DNA from: Aeromonas bivalvium
Lineage (GTDB): Bacteria > Pseudomonadota > Gammaproteobacteria > Enterobacterales > Aeromonadaceae
DNA: 44,032 bases
Assembly: GCF_000819765.1 (NCBI RefSeq)
Contig: NZ_CDBT01000016.1
Span: forward strand, 15,311-59,342
Direction of reading: 5' to 3'
Positions 1 to 8,602 of this stretch are shown here, one piece after another (position 1 is the first letter of the stretch; every line of letters starts with the position of its first letter). Below the pieces are notes generated by a model. It was not told the origin of the DNA and ran no database searches. It was given only the letters and a program-made list of their open reading frames with translations. A program made the position numbers and the translations under genes.

Positions 1-1
1 C

Positions 2-814
2 GGTTACGAGCACATACTCGGTCAGATCGCCAGGCTGGTGGACGAGTGCGCCGAGCGGCTCGGCCAGCGCCCTGTTCTCATCGGCATGGGCACCCCGGGG
101 GCGCGAGATCCCCAGACCGGCCTGATGAAGAACTGCAACACCACCGAGTTGAATGGCAAGCCCCTCAAGGAGGATCTGGCGCGCAGGCTGGGCGTGCCCG
201 TGCTCATCGCCAACGACGCCAACTGCTTCGCCCTGGCGGAGACCCACCTGGGGGCGGTGCGCCAGCACCATCCCGATGCCAAGGTAGTGTTTGGCATCAT
301 CATGGGCACGGGAGTGGGGGCCGGCATCGTCATCAACGGCCAGATCCTCAACGGCCACCATGGTATCGCCGGGGAGTGGGGTCACAATGTCCTGCTGCCG
401 GATGGGCCCGAGTGCTACTGCGGCAAGCGTGGCTGTGTCGAAACCCTCATCAGCGGCCCTGCGCTGGAGGCCTGGTATGAGGCCAAGGCCAAACGCCATC
501 TGTCCCTGGCACGGATAGCGGCGGCGACCGCCCACGACCACGTTGCCAGACTCACCCTGGATCGGTTGCACCTATTGTTCGGCCAGGCCCTCGCCAACGT
601 GGTCAATATTCTCGATCCGGATGTGATCGTCATCGGTGGCGGCGTGGGCAATGTGCAGAGCCTCTATCGCGCCGGGCGCGAGACGCTATTGCCCTTCCTG
701 TTCAACCCCCGTTTCGCCACCCCCATGATAGCGCCGGCCCTGGGGGACAGCGCCGGGGTATTCGGTGCCGCACTGCTGGCCCGTGGCACCTTCCGGGAGG
801 CGCAACTCTCATGA
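2..814 (+). CDS. ROK family sugar kinase, 5' end outside the window
   Basis: The frame is open from base 2, so the start lies upstream; about 270 residues are visible. ROK kinases phosphorylate hexoses such as fructose, glucose or N-acetylhexosamines with ATP in the cytoplasm. Family marks seen are the sugar-binding segment with NDANCFALAE, the phosphate loop GTGVGAG, the catalytic-region GEWGHN and the zinc-site motif CYCGKRGCVET, then the C-terminal DVIVIGGGVGN. The text resembles enterobacterial fructokinase Mak most, but the substrate cannot be settled from sequence. The stop codon sits 46 bp before epd, on the same strand, so they may be co-transcribed. Confidence 0.85.
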   Translation, partial: GYEHILGQIARLVDECAERLGQRPVLIGMGTPGARDPQTGLMKNCNTTELNGKPLKEDLARRLGVPVLIANDANCFALAETHLGAVRQHHPDAKVVFGIIMGTGVGAGIVINGQILNGHHGIAGEWGHNVLLPDGPECYCGKRGCVETLISGPALEAWYEAKAKRHLSLARIAAATAHDHVARLTLDRLHLLFGQALANVVNILDPDVIVIGGGVGNVQSLYRAGRETLLPFLFNPRFATPMIAPALGDSAGVFGAALLARGTFREAQLS

Positions 815-860
815 TGCCTCCCCATCTTCTCCTCGTCGCAGGTAAGGACACTCAATCTCC

Positions 861-1871
861 ATGATCAAGATTGCCATCAACGGCTATGGCCGCATCGGGC
901 GCAACGTGCTGCGGGCCCTCTACGAGAGCGGCCGTGACAAGACCATCAAGATAGTCGCCATCAACGAGCTGGCTGCCCCCGAGGCCATGGTGCACCTCAC
1001 CCGCTTCGACACCAGCCATGGTCGCTTCGGTCATCCGGTACAGCTGGCGGGAAGCCGCATGCAGGTGGGGGAGGATCTCATCGCCCTGTTTGCCGAGCGG
1101 GATCCGGCCAATCTGCCCTGGCGGGCACTGGGGGTGGACGTGGTGCTGGACTGCACCGGGGTCTTCGGCTCCCGGGCCGATGCCGAGCGCCATCTGAATG
1201 CGGGGGCGGGCAAGGTGCTCTTCTCCCATCCGGCGGATGCGGACGTGGACGCGACAATCGTTTTCGGGGTGAACCACCAGACCCTGACGGGACGGGAGCG
1301 GATCGTCTCCAATGCCTCCTGTACCACCAACTGCGTGGTGCCCGTCATCGAAACATTGCATCGAGAATTCGAGATAAATTGTGGTACTATTACGACAATT
1401 CATTCGGCCATGCACGACCAGCAAGTCATCGATGCCTACCACAGCGACTTGCGTCGAACCCGGGCCGCCAGTCAGTCCATCATCCCGGTGGATACCAAGC
1501 TGGCAAAGGGGCTGGAGCGGATCCTGCCCCATTTCGCCGGCAAGTTCGAGGCGATCGCGGTGCGGGTGCCGACCATCAATGTAACCGCCATGGATCTGAG
1601 CATTACTGTTCGTAAAAAAGTGACGGTTACTGACGTAAATCAAGCCCTGCAACGGGCATCCAGAGGTACATTACAGGGTATCCTGGACTACACGGAAGAG
1701 CCGCTGGTCTCCGTAGACTTCAATCATGATGCACACTCCTGCATCATTGATGGTACCCAGACCCGGGTGAGCGATGCCAACCTCGTCAAGATGTTGATGT
1801 GGTGCGATAACGAATGGGGCTTCGCCAACCGCATGCTGGATACCACCCGGGCCATGATGGCCGCAGGCTGA
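861..1871 (+). CDS. epd: D-erythrose-4-phosphate dehydrogenase
   Basis: Oxidises erythrose 4-phosphate to 4-phosphoerythronate with NAD, the first step of the DXP-dependent pyridoxal 5'-phosphate pathway. It is a GAPDH-fold protein of 336 residues, the usual Epd length. The N-terminal Rossmann motif is [10 protein letters not shown]. The catalytic cysteine is Cys154 in SNASCTTNC and the partner histidine is His181. The stretch [14 protein letters not shown] and the [15 protein letters not shown] segment are typical of Epd rather than of glycolytic GapA. It is followed at 66 bp by pgk and then fbaA, the classical epd-pgk-fba operon. pdxJ, another PLP gene, lies elsewhere in this window. Confidence 0.95.
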   Translation: MIKIAINGYGRIGRNVLRALYESGRDKTIKIVAINELAAPEAMVHLTRFDTSHGRFGHPVQLAGSRMQVGEDLIALFAERDPANLPWRALGVDVVLDCTGVFGSRADAERHLNAGAGKVLFSHPADADVDATIVFGVNHQTLTGRERIVSNASCTTNCVVPVIETLHREFEINCGTITTIHSAMHDQQVIDAYHSDLRRTRAASQSIIPVDTKLAKGLERILPHFAGKFEAIAVRVPTINVTAMDLSITVRKKVTVTDVNQALQRASRGTLQGILDYTEEPLVSVDFNHDAHSCIIDGTQTRVSDANLVKMLMWCDNEWGFANRMLDTTRAMMAAG

Positions 1872-1937
1872 GAGCCTGCACCGGGCGCAAGGTTACTGTT
1901 TTTTTAACATTACCTGAAAATATATAGAGGACTGAAT

Positions 1938-3101
1938 ATGTCTGTTATCAAGATGACCGACCTGGATCTGGCGGGTAAACGCGTGCTGATCCGTGCTGAC
2001 CTGAACGTGCCGGTAAAAGACGGCAAGGTCACTTCAGATGCACGGATCAAGGCGACTCTGCCGACCATCAAGCTGGCTCTGGAAAAGGGCGCCAAGCTGA
2101 TGATCACCTCCCACCTGGGTCGTCCGACCGAGGGTGAATACAACGAAGAATTCTCCCTGGCCCCGGTCGTCAACTATCTGAAAGACGCACTGTCCTGCCC
2201 GGTCCGCCTGGCCAAGGATTACCTGGATGGCGTAGACGTCGCCGCCGGCGAGCTGGTCGTGCTGGAAAACTGCCGCTTCAACAAGGGCGAGAAGAAGAAC
2301 GCCATCGATCTGGCCAAAAAATACGCCGCCCTGTGTGACGTCTTTGTAATGGATGCATTCGGTACTGCTCACCGCGCCGAAGGCTCCACCTACGGTGTGG
2401 CCCAGTTCGCCCCGGTCGCCTGTGCCGGCCCCCTGCTGGCCGGTGAACTGGACGCCCTGGGCAAGGCCATGCTCAAGCCCGAGCGCCCCATGGTTGCCAT
2501 CGTTGGCGGCTCCAAGGTCTCCACCAAGCTGACCGTGCTGGAATCCCTCTCCAAGATCGCTGACCAGCTGGTTGTCGGTGGTGGCATCGCCAACACCTTC
2601 ATCGCCGCTGCCGGTCACAACGTCGGCAAGTCCCTGTGCGAGCACGACCTGATCGATACCGCCAAGAAGCTGGCTGCCGAGACCAACATTCCGGTGACCA
2701 CAGACGTGGTGGTCGGTGCCGAGTTCTCCGAGTCCACCCCGGCCACCATCAAGTCCGTGAGCGATGTGACCGACGGCGACATGATCTTCGACATCGGCCC
2801 TGACTCTGCCAAGGCCCTGGCCGACATCATCATGAACGCCAAGACCATACTGTGGAACGGCCCGGTCGGCGTGTTCGAGTTCGACCAGTTCGCCGCAGGC
2901 ACCAAGGTGATCGCCGAAGCCATCGCCGCTTCCCCGGCCTTCTCCATCGCTGGCGGTGGTGACACCCTGGCCGCCATCGACAAGTTCGGCATCGCCGACA
3001 AGGTCTCCTACATCTCCACCGGCGGCGGCGCCTTCCTGGAGTTCGTAGAAGGCAAGGTACTGCCGGCTGTCGCGATTCTCGAAGAGCGCGCCAAAGCCTA
3101 A
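1938..3101 (+). CDS. pgk: Phosphoglycerate kinase
   Basis: Transfers phosphate from 1,3-bisphosphoglycerate to ADP in glycolysis, and runs in reverse in gluconeogenesis; cytoplasmic. The protein has 387 residues, the normal bacterial length. Seen are the N-terminal substrate-binding [13 protein letters not shown], the basic [12 protein letters not shown] segment, the hinge region [13 protein letters not shown] and the C-terminal nucleotide site GGGDTLAAI followed by [10 protein letters not shown]. The start follows an AGAGGA ribosome site at about 1926-1931. Codon use is that of a highly expressed gene, as in fbaA and eno. It is the middle gene of epd-pgk-fbaA; a hairpin separates it from fbaA. 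Confidence 0.97.
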   Translation: MSVIKMTDLDLAGKRVLIRADLNVPVKDGKVTSDARIKATLPTIKLALEKGAKLMITSHLGRPTEGEYNEEFSLAPVVNYLKDALSCPVRLAKDYLDGVDVAAGELVVLENCRFNKGEKKNAIDLAKKYAALCDVFVMDAFGTAHRAEGSTYGVAQFAPVACAGPLLAGELDALGKAMLKPERPMVAIVGGSKVSTKLTVLESLSKIADQLVVGGGIANTFIAAAGHNVGKSLCEHDLIDTAKKLAAETNIPVTTDVVVGAEFSESTPATIKSVSDVTDGDMIFDIGPDSAKALADIIMNAKTILWNGPVGVFEFDQFAAGTKVIAEAIAASPAFSIAGGGDTLAAIDKFGIADKVSYISTGGGAFLEFVEGKVLPAVAILEERAKA

Positions 3102-3111
3102 TTGACCCGGG

Positions 3112-3139
3112 ACGGGGGGCAAAAGCCTCCCGTTTCGTT
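3112..3139 (+). terminator. Hairpin in the pgk-fbaA gap, possible attenuator or weak terminator
   Basis: ACGGGGGGC (3112-3120) can pair with GCCTCCCGT (3125-3133), with one G-U pair, over an AAAA loop. TTCGTTT follows. The stem begins only 10 bp after the pgk stop, and fbaA continues on the same strand. It could partly end transcription or protect the pgk 3' end, making fbaA levels partly independent. Confidence 0.5.
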
Positions 3140-3216
3140 TATCATGTGGCCGCTGTGCCGGTTCATGATGAACCCCCCACTTTTTATTAACGGCATACGA
3201 GACAGGACGATTAAAC

Positions 3217-4296
3217 ATGTCTAAGAAAATTTTCGACTTCGTAAAACCCGGCGTGATCACTGGTGATGACGTTCAGAAAGTGTTCGCCATCGCCAAGGAA
3301 AACGGCTTCGCTCTGCCGGCCGTCAACTGCGTCGGTACCGACTCCGTCAACGCCGTGCTGGAAGCTGCCGCCAAGGTCAAAGCCCCGGTCATCGTGCAGT
3401 TCTCCAACGGTGGTGCCGTGTTCACCGCCGGCAAGGGTCTGAAGCTGGAAGGCCAGCAAGCTGCCATCCTGGGTGCCATCTCCGGCGCCAAGCACGTGCA
3501 CGCCGTGGCCGAAGCCTACGGTGTTCCCGTGATCCTGCACACCGACCATGCCGCCAAGAAGCTGCTGCCGTGGATCGACGGTCTGCTGGATGCGGGGGAG
3601 AAGCACTTCGCCGAAACCGGCAAGCCGCTGTTCTCCTCCCACATGCTGGATCTGTCCGAAGAGCCGCTGGAAGAGAACATCGACATCTGCTGCGAGTACC
3701 TGACCCGCATGGCCAAGCTGGACATGACCCTGGAGCTGGAACTGGGCTGCACCGGCGGTGAAGAAGACGGCGTGGACAACAGCCACCTGGATCAATCCTC
3801 CCTGTACACCCAGCCGGAAGACGTGGCCTACGCTTACGAGCGTCTGTCCAAGATCAGCCCGCGCTTCACCATCGCTGCCTCCTTCGGCAACGTGCACGGT
3901 GTGTACAAGCCGGGTAACGTCAAGCTGACCCCGACCATCCTGGATGCTTCCCAGAAGTACGTCTCCGAGAAATTCGGTCTGCCTGCCAAGTCCCTGGACT
4001 TCGTGTTCCACGGTGGCTCAGGTTCCACCCTGGAAGAGATCCGCGAATCCATCTCCTACGGTGTGGTGAAGATGAACATCGACACCGACACCCAGTGGGC
4101 GACCTGGGAAGGCGTGCTGGGCTTCTACAAGGCCAACGAAGCCTACCTGCAAGGCCAGCTGGGCAACCCGGAAGGTGCCGACAAGCCGAACAAGAAGTTC
4201 TACGATCCGCGCGTCTGGGTACGTGCCGGTCAGACTTCCATGATCGCCCGTCTGGAGAAGGCCTTCTCCGACCTGAACGCCGTCGACGTACTGTAA
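3217..4296 (+). CDS. fbaA: Class II fructose-bisphosphate aldolase
   Basis: Cleaves fructose 1,6-bisphosphate into dihydroxyacetone phosphate and glyceraldehyde 3-phosphate; a zinc-dependent cytoplasmic glycolytic enzyme. The length of 359 residues matches E. coli FbaA. Seen are HTDHAAKKLLPW, which holds the catalytic aspartate and a zinc histidine, the glycine-rich ELELGCTGGEEDGVDN, the zinc-ligand region ASFGNVHGVYKPGNVKL, and the phosphate-binding FHGGSGS and KMNIDTDTQWA. It is the last gene of the epd-pgk-fbaA operon and is followed directly by a strong terminator. The 115-bp gap before it holds a hairpin and a short dyad (GTTCAT-G-ATGAAC, 3161-3173), so an internal promoter is possible. 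Confidence 0.97.
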   Translation: MSKKIFDFVKPGVITGDDVQKVFAIAKENGFALPAVNCVGTDSVNAVLEAAAKVKAPVIVQFSNGGAVFTAGKGLKLEGQQAAILGAISGAKHVHAVAEAYGVPVILHTDHAAKKLLPWIDGLLDAGEKHFAETGKPLFSSHMLDLSEEPLEENIDICCEYLTRMAKLDMTLELELGCTGGEEDGVDNSHLDQSSLYTQPEDVAYAYERLSKISPRFTIAASFGNVHGVYKPGNVKLTPTILDASQKYVSEKFGLPAKSLDFVFHGGSGSTLEEIRESISYGVVKMNIDTDTQWATWEGVLGFYKANEAYLQGQLGNPEGADKPNKKFYDPRVWVRAGQTSMIARLEKAFSDLNAVDVL

Positions 4297-4318
4297 TTCA
4301 CAGCACCTCGATTGCATG

Positions 4319-4346
4319 AAAAGGCGCCCTTCGGGGCGCCTTTTGC
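4319..4346 (+). terminator. Rho-independent terminator of the epd-pgk-fbaA operon
   Basis: AAAAGGCGCC pairs with GGCGCCTTTT around a CTTCG-type loop, with a short T run in the 3' arm. It begins 22 bp after the fbaA stop and precedes a new transcription unit on the same strand. Confidence 0.85.
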
Positions 4347-4406
4347 ATTTCTGTGATCCTGGCGGGCTGGATTGACGATGGGGGGCTGGGTATTATCGAT
4401 GACACC

Positions 4407-4424
4407 CGTTTAATTTAGTAAACG
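4407..4424. promoter_or_regulatory. Inverted repeat before the PuuB-like gene, candidate operator
   Basis: CGTTTA-ATTTAG-TAAACG is a perfect 6-bp dyad with a 6-bp AT-rich centre. It lies 25 bp before the favoured ATG at 4450, in an otherwise GC-rich region. A repressor site is possible. It does not look like the E. coli PuuR operator as I know it. The gap upstream also holds TTGACG (4372-4377) and TATTAT (4391-4396), but their 13-bp spacing is too short for a sound sigma-70 promoter. Confidence 0.35.
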
Positions 4425-4449
4425 AATGCAACCAGGCAGGATGCTGAGC

Positions 4450-5751
4450 ATGCAGACAGGAAGACAGGGACATCAGGAACACGTGGCCTCCTATTACGCG
4501 GCCACCCGCAACGACCATCGGCAGTGGCCCGAGCTCAGTGGTGAGCTGGATGCGGACGTCTGCGTCATCGGTGGCGGTTTTACCGGCCTCAACACCGCCA
4601 TCAATCTGGCCCAGGCGGGCTACAAGGTGGTGCTGCTTGAAGCCAACCGCATCGGCTGGGGGGCGTCGGGGCGCAACGGCGGCCAGCTCATTCGCGGCAT
4701 AGGCCACGATACCAGCCAGTTCGCCCGTTACATCGGTGAGGAGGGCGTACGGGAGCTGGATCGGATGGGGATCGAAGCGGTACAGCTGGTGCGGGATCGG
4801 GTCGAGCGTTTCGACATCGACTGCGATCTCACCTGGGGCTATTGCGATCTTGCCACCAAGGCACGCCACCTGAAAGGGTTCGAGGAGGATGCGCAGCACC
4901 TGGCGAACCTGGGTTATGAGCATGAGTTGACGCTGGTGGCGCGCGAAGATATCCATACCGTGGTGGGATCGGATCGCTACATCGGCGGCATGATCGACAT
5001 GGGCTCCGGCCACCTGCACCCCCTCAACCTGGCTCTGGGAGAGGCGCGCGCGGCGGCCAGCCTCGGCGTCGCCCTGTTCGAGCACTCCAGGGTGACCCAC
5101 ATCGACTACGGCGAGCGGGTCGAGGTGACCACGGCCCACGGTCGGGTGAGCAGCGATTATCTGGTGATAGGCTGCAACGCCTATCTCAACGAACTCAATC
5201 CGGAGCTGGGGGGCAAGGTGCTGCCGGCGGGCTCCTACATACTCGCCACCCAGGTGCTGGAGAAGCGGCTGCGCCAGCGATTGCTGCCGCAAAACATGGC
5301 GGTGTGCGATCAGAACGTGGCGCTGGACTACTACCGCCTCTCGGCCGATGGCCGGCTGCTGTTTGGCGGCGCCTGCAACTACTCAGGAAGGGATCCCAGG
5401 GATATCAAGGCCTTCATGCTGCCCAAGCTGCTGCGGGTCTTCCCCGAGCTCGCGGGCACCGCCATCGAGTTCCAGTGGGGGGGCATGATAGGGATTGGTG
5501 CCAACCGGCTGCCGCAGATAGGCCGCCTGGCTGATCACCCCAACGTCTTCTACGCCCAGGCCTATTCGGGTCACGGCCTCAACGCCACCCACATGGCGGG
5601 CAAGCTGGTGGCGGAGGCGATAAAGGGGGAGAGCCGGGGCTTTGATCTGTTCAGCCGCGTGCCCCACATGACCTTTCCTGGCGGTCCGGCCCTGCGTTCA
5701 CCCTTGCTGGCGCTCGGTATGCTGTGGCACAGGATGAAGGATCTGCTCTAG
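4450..5751 (+). CDS. FAD-dependent oxidoreductase, PuuB/OrdL-like (gamma-glutamylputrescine oxidase family)
   Basis: A DAO-family flavoprotein of 433 residues from the chosen start. The N-terminal region has the family-typical SYYAATRND, then the FAD-binding DVCVIGGGFTGLNTAI and the GWGASGRNGGQLI motif; the C-terminal FAD site reads YSGHGLNATH. It resembles E. coli PuuB, which oxidises gamma-glutamylputrescine to an aldehyde with release of ammonia and hydrogen peroxide. No other puu genes are nearby, so the substrate is open and a secondary amine or amino acid is possible. ATG 4450 is preferred because CAGG ends 9 bp upstream; ATG 4426 and 4441 are in frame. The first codons after 4426 and after 4450 resemble each other (MQPGR and MQTGR). 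Confidence 0.8.
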   Translation: MQTGRQGHQEHVASYYAATRNDHRQWPELSGELDADVCVIGGGFTGLNTAINLAQAGYKVVLLEANRIGWGASGRNGGQLIRGIGHDTSQFARYIGEEGVRELDRMGIEAVQLVRDRVERFDIDCDLTWGYCDLATKARHLKGFEEDAQHLANLGYEHELTLVAREDIHTVVGSDRYIGGMIDMGSGHLHPLNLALGEARAAASLGVALFEHSRVTHIDYGERVEVTTAHGRVSSDYLVIGCNAYLNELNPELGGKVLPAGSYILATQVLEKRLRQRLLPQNMAVCDQNVALDYYRLSADGRLLFGGACNYSGRDPRDIKAFMLPKLLRVFPELAGTAIEFQWGGMIGIGANRLPQIGRLADHPNVFYAQAYSGHGLNATHMAGKLVAEAIKGESRGFDLFSRVPHMTFPGGPALRSPLLALGMLWHRMKDLL

Positions 5752-5752
5752 A

Positions 5753-6187
5753 TCAGGCGGCGGGACTGTGTACTCCCTGGGCGGGCTCGGCCAGGCGCCA
5801 GCCCTGCTCCGTCCTGACCATCCACACCTGGACCTGCTGCGCCAGCGCCTGGCCTGCCTCGAACTCGCCATATTTTCGCTCCAGCTCCATCAGCCCCATC
5901 TCCTGCTGGAAGGGGCCGGCTCTGTCATAGATCAGATCCTCGTCCTGCAGCACCCGGAGCTCTGCCAGTCCCTGCTTGAAATGGATCCGGTAGCTGACGC
6001 TGACGAGATAGACGCCTTCCTCTCGCTGTGTCTTGTCCAGCACCTGAAAATCACTGATATCAAACAGCTGGGCATCGGCGCTCCCGTGCAGTCTGGCCCT
6101 GATCTGGCCTTCTATCTCATCGGCGGCGGGCCCGGCGCTGCAGGCTGCCAGCCAGAGGGCCAGCAGGGGGATGAACCACTTTTTCAT
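5753..6187 (-). CDS. Small predicted lipoprotein of unknown function
   Basis: The gene encodes 144 residues. The start MKKWFIPLLALWLAAC gives a lipoprotein signal peptide with the lipobox LAAC (Cys16), so the mature protein is probably anchored to a membrane in the envelope. A GGAG ribosome site lies 6 bp before this ATG; an in-frame ATG at 6250 would add 21 residues and spoil the signal peptide. The mature part is soluble, mixed alpha/beta in appearance, with EIEGQIRARLHG near the front and a run of charged residues (MELERKYGEFEAGQ) near the end. I do not recognise the family. Its stop is one base from the convergent PuuB-like stop. dsbD lies upstream on the same strand, 133 bp away. Confidence 0.75.
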   Translation of the reverse strand: MKKWFIPLLALWLAACSAGPAADEIEGQIRARLHGSADAQLFDISDFQVLDKTQREEGVYLVSVSYRIHFKQGLAELRVLQDEDLIYDRAGPFQQEMGLMELERKYGEFEAGQALAQQVQVWMVRTEQGWRLAEPAQGVHSPAA

Positions 6188-6320
6188 CAAGACTCCGGAC
6201 GATGCGAGACGGGAAAAGGCGAATTTTGCCATGGCACGCACCATAAACAAGGGATGGCGGGAAAAATCGGCGTGGATGCCAGAAACCGAGGGCCCAGTTT
6301 GCTCCCCTGAGCCCTCGTTG

Positions 6321-8102
6321 CTAACGGATCCTGTCGAGCTGGCCGAGGAACTCGGCGGGCCCCATGAAGCCGGTCACCCGCTGGCCGTTCACCTCGTTGC
6401 CATCGCGATCGAAGAAGATCAGGGTCGGCAATCCCAGCACGTTCAGGCCATTGAGCAGCTCAACATCGGCGTCGTCGTTGGCGGTGACGTCTGCCTGCAG
6501 CAGCACCATGTCAGCAAAGCGCGCCCGCACCTCGGGGTCGCTGAAGGTCTTGTGCTCGAACTCCTTGCAGGCCACGCACCAGTCGGCGTAGAGATCCAGC
6601 AGCACCGGCTTGCCGCGGGCGGCGACCAGTTGCGTCTTGAGATCATCCTGGGTCTTGATGCGGATGAATCGGGGGGCCTGGATGTCGGCACTCACACCGC
6701 TTGGGGTCGGCAGCAGCAGATCCTTGCCCGCGACCATGGCGCCCATCATGGCCAGCAGCAGGGCAAAGCCGCGCAGGCTCTTGCCAGGGCCATGCTCGCT
6801 CCCCTGATTGTGATGATAGAGGTAACCACACAGCGCCAGCCCCAAGCCGAGCCAGGCCAGGTTGGTGACCTGATCGCTCCACAGCCGTGACAGCAGCAGT
6901 ATGGGCACCGCCAGCAGCGCAAAACCAAACAGCTGCTTGACCACATCCATCCAGGCCCCCGCCTTGGGCAGCAGCCTGCCCCCCGAGGTGCCGAGCAGCA
7001 GCAGGGGTAGCCCCATGCCCAGCGACAGGGCGTAGAGGGCCGCGCCGCCGAGCCAGAGATCGCCGCTCTGGGCCACGTAGATGAGGGCGCCGGAGAGGGG
7101 GGCCGTGGTGCAGGGGGAGCAGACCAGTCCCGAGATCGCCCCCATGATGGCGACACCGGCGACCGAGCCGCCCTGCTGGCGGTTGGAGAGGCCCGAGAGA
7201 CGGGTCTGCAGGCTGCTCGGCAGTTGCAGGCTGTAGAGCCCGAACATGGAGAGGGCCAGCAGCACGAACATGACGGAGAGGCCGATCAGCACATAGGGGT
7301 GCTGCAGGGCCGCCTGGAATTGCAACCCGGCCGACGCCACCACCAGCCCGAGCAGGGTGTAGGTGAGCGCCATCCCCTGCACATAGACGAAGGAGAGCAG
7401 GAAGGCGCGTCGGGTGGAGAGGCGGTGCCCCGCCCCTGCGATGATGCCGGTGAGGATGGGATACATGGGGAAGACGCAGGGGGTGAAGGCAAGGCCGAGG
7501 CCGAGTGCAAAGAAGGCGACGACGCTGAGCCAGAAGCCCTGGCTGCCGAGGGCGGCGGCCAGCCGGTCCTGCTGGCTGGCGGTGGCATCCTGAGTGGCGG
7601 CGCCGGTCAGGGTGCCGGGCCGGATCGCCGGCTCGTCCGCGGCGCCAAGGGGGCTCAGGGCGATCACCTTGTCGGTGGGGGGGTAGCAGAGCCCCTCGGT
7701 GCAGCCCTGATAGCTGACGTGCAGCCGACCCCCTTCATCGACCCGGGTGAGTTGCAGTGGGATCTCCACCTGCCGGTAGTAGACCTGAGTCTTGCCGAAG
7801 AAGTCATCCTCATGGTCCGTGCCCGGCGGGAGCGCAGGGGGGGCGACGTCGGCGTTCTCCCCCTTGAAGGCGAAGCGGTGGCGATAGAGGTAGTAACCCT
7901 CGGCAATCTGCAGGCGCACCGTCAGTTGGGCCCCCTCTTGCACGGCATCGAGGGCGAAGGCCTCATCGACCTTGAGAAAGCGGGGGGCCTGCTGGCCCAG
8001 GCCGAGCAAGGCAAGGGGATCCACATTGGCCCTGACGAGGGCGGGGGCCAGCCCGGTCAGCAGGGCAGTGAGCAGCAGGAGCGGGGAAAGAAGGCGGGTC
8101 AT
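6321..8102 (-). CDS. dsbD: Thiol:disulfide interchange protein DsbD
   Basis: Carries electrons from cytoplasmic thioredoxin across the inner membrane to periplasmic DsbC, DsbG and cytochrome c maturation partners. The 593 residues show all three domains. A signal peptide ends near ALVRA (about residue 25). The periplasmic alpha domain has the cysteine pair 134/139 in GCTEGLCYPP. The membrane beta domain has Cys209 in FTPCVFP and Cys328 in SGLVCSPCTTAP, with about eight hydrophobic segments. The C-terminal thioredoxin-like gamma domain has CVAC (509-512) in YADWCVACKEFE. The start overlaps the cutA stop by four bases (ATGA), as in the cutA-dsbD operon of enterobacteria. Confidence 0.96.
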   Translation of the reverse strand: MTRLLSPLLLLTALLTGLAPALVRANVDPLALLGLGQQAPRFLKVDEAFALDAVQEGAQLTVRLQIAEGYYLYRHRFAFKGENADVAPPALPPGTDHEDDFFGKTQVYYRQVEIPLQLTRVDEGGRLHVSYQGCTEGLCYPPTDKVIALSPLGAADEPAIRPGTLTGAATQDATASQQDRLAAALGSQGFWLSVVAFFALGLGLAFTPCVFPMYPILTGIIAGAGHRLSTRRAFLLSFVYVQGMALTYTLLGLVVASAGLQFQAALQHPYVLIGLSVMFVLLALSMFGLYSLQLPSSLQTRLSGLSNRQQGGSVAGVAIMGAISGLVCSPCTTAPLSGALIYVAQSGDLWLGGAALYALSLGMGLPLLLLGTSGGRLLPKAGAWMDVVKQLFGFALLAVPILLLSRLWSDQVTNLAWLGLGLALCGYLYHHNQGSEHGPGKSLRGFALLLAMMGAMVAGKDLLLPTPSGVSADIQAPRFIRIKTQDDLKTQLVAARGKPVLLDLYADWCVACKEFEHKTFSDPEVRARFADMVLLQADVTANDDADVELLNGLNVLGLPTLIFFDRDGNEVNGQRVTGFMGPAEFLGQLDRIR

Positions 8103-8416
8103 GAGGTTTCCTGTGTCAGCCAGTCAAGATAGGGCCCATGGCCGCCCGTGACGGGCAGGGTGATCAGCTCGGGGGTGTCATAGGGATGCAGGGCCAGGAT
8201 CGCCTGCTCGATGGCGGCAAACAGCGGCATTCGGGACTTGATGATGAGCTGGATTTCGCTGGCGCGCTCAACCTTCCCCTGCCAGCGGTAGAGGGAGCGC
8301 ACCCCGGGCAGCTGGTTGATGCAGGCCGCGAGGCGGCGCTCGAGCAGCTGCTCGCTGATGAGGTCGGCGCTCGCCTGATCCGGGCAGGTACAGAGCAGCA
8401 AGATGGCATCCGTCAT
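8099..8416 (-). CDS. cutA: Divalent-cation tolerance protein CutA
   Basis: A small trimeric cytoplasmic protein linked to copper and other divalent metal tolerance; its exact role is unsettled. The length of 105 residues is usual. Family marks are LLCTCPDQASAD at the front, AACINQLPGVRSLYRWQGKVE in the middle and LHPYDTPELITLPV near the end. It is the first gene of a two-gene operon with dsbD and overlaps it by ATGA. Its promoter should lie in 8417-8602, shared with the divergent gene at 8603. Confidence 0.93.
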   Translation of the reverse strand: MTDAILLLCTCPDQASADLISEQLLERRLAACINQLPGVRSLYRWQGKVERASEIQLIIKSRMPLFAAIEQAILALHPYDTPELITLPVTGGHGPYLDWLTQETS

Positions 8417-8602
8417 GGGGCAAGGGTCTCCGTGGGTCGTACGACAGGGCGACAGGCCCCGCTCACTATACCGAGATGCGCCCCAAAAAGCACAGCAGGG
8501 CGCGCGGGGCCCGGGGGTAAATAAGAGTGTCGTGCGGGATGGACGCTCTTGAGCGGACAGGGCAAAATGAGCGGGCCTGTTCCCCTAGACGTAAGGATAT
8601 GT

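Noticed and set aside
2034..3260. Long open frames antisense to pgk, fbaA, pyrG, eno, relA and others
   Set aside because: They mirror highly biased coding strands in GC-rich DNA, have low-complexity Gly/His/Gln-rich translations and no ribosome sites or family motifs.
4372..4396. TTGACG and TATTAT as a promoter of the PuuB-like gene
   Set aside because: The 13-bp spacing is too short for a working sigma-70 promoter.
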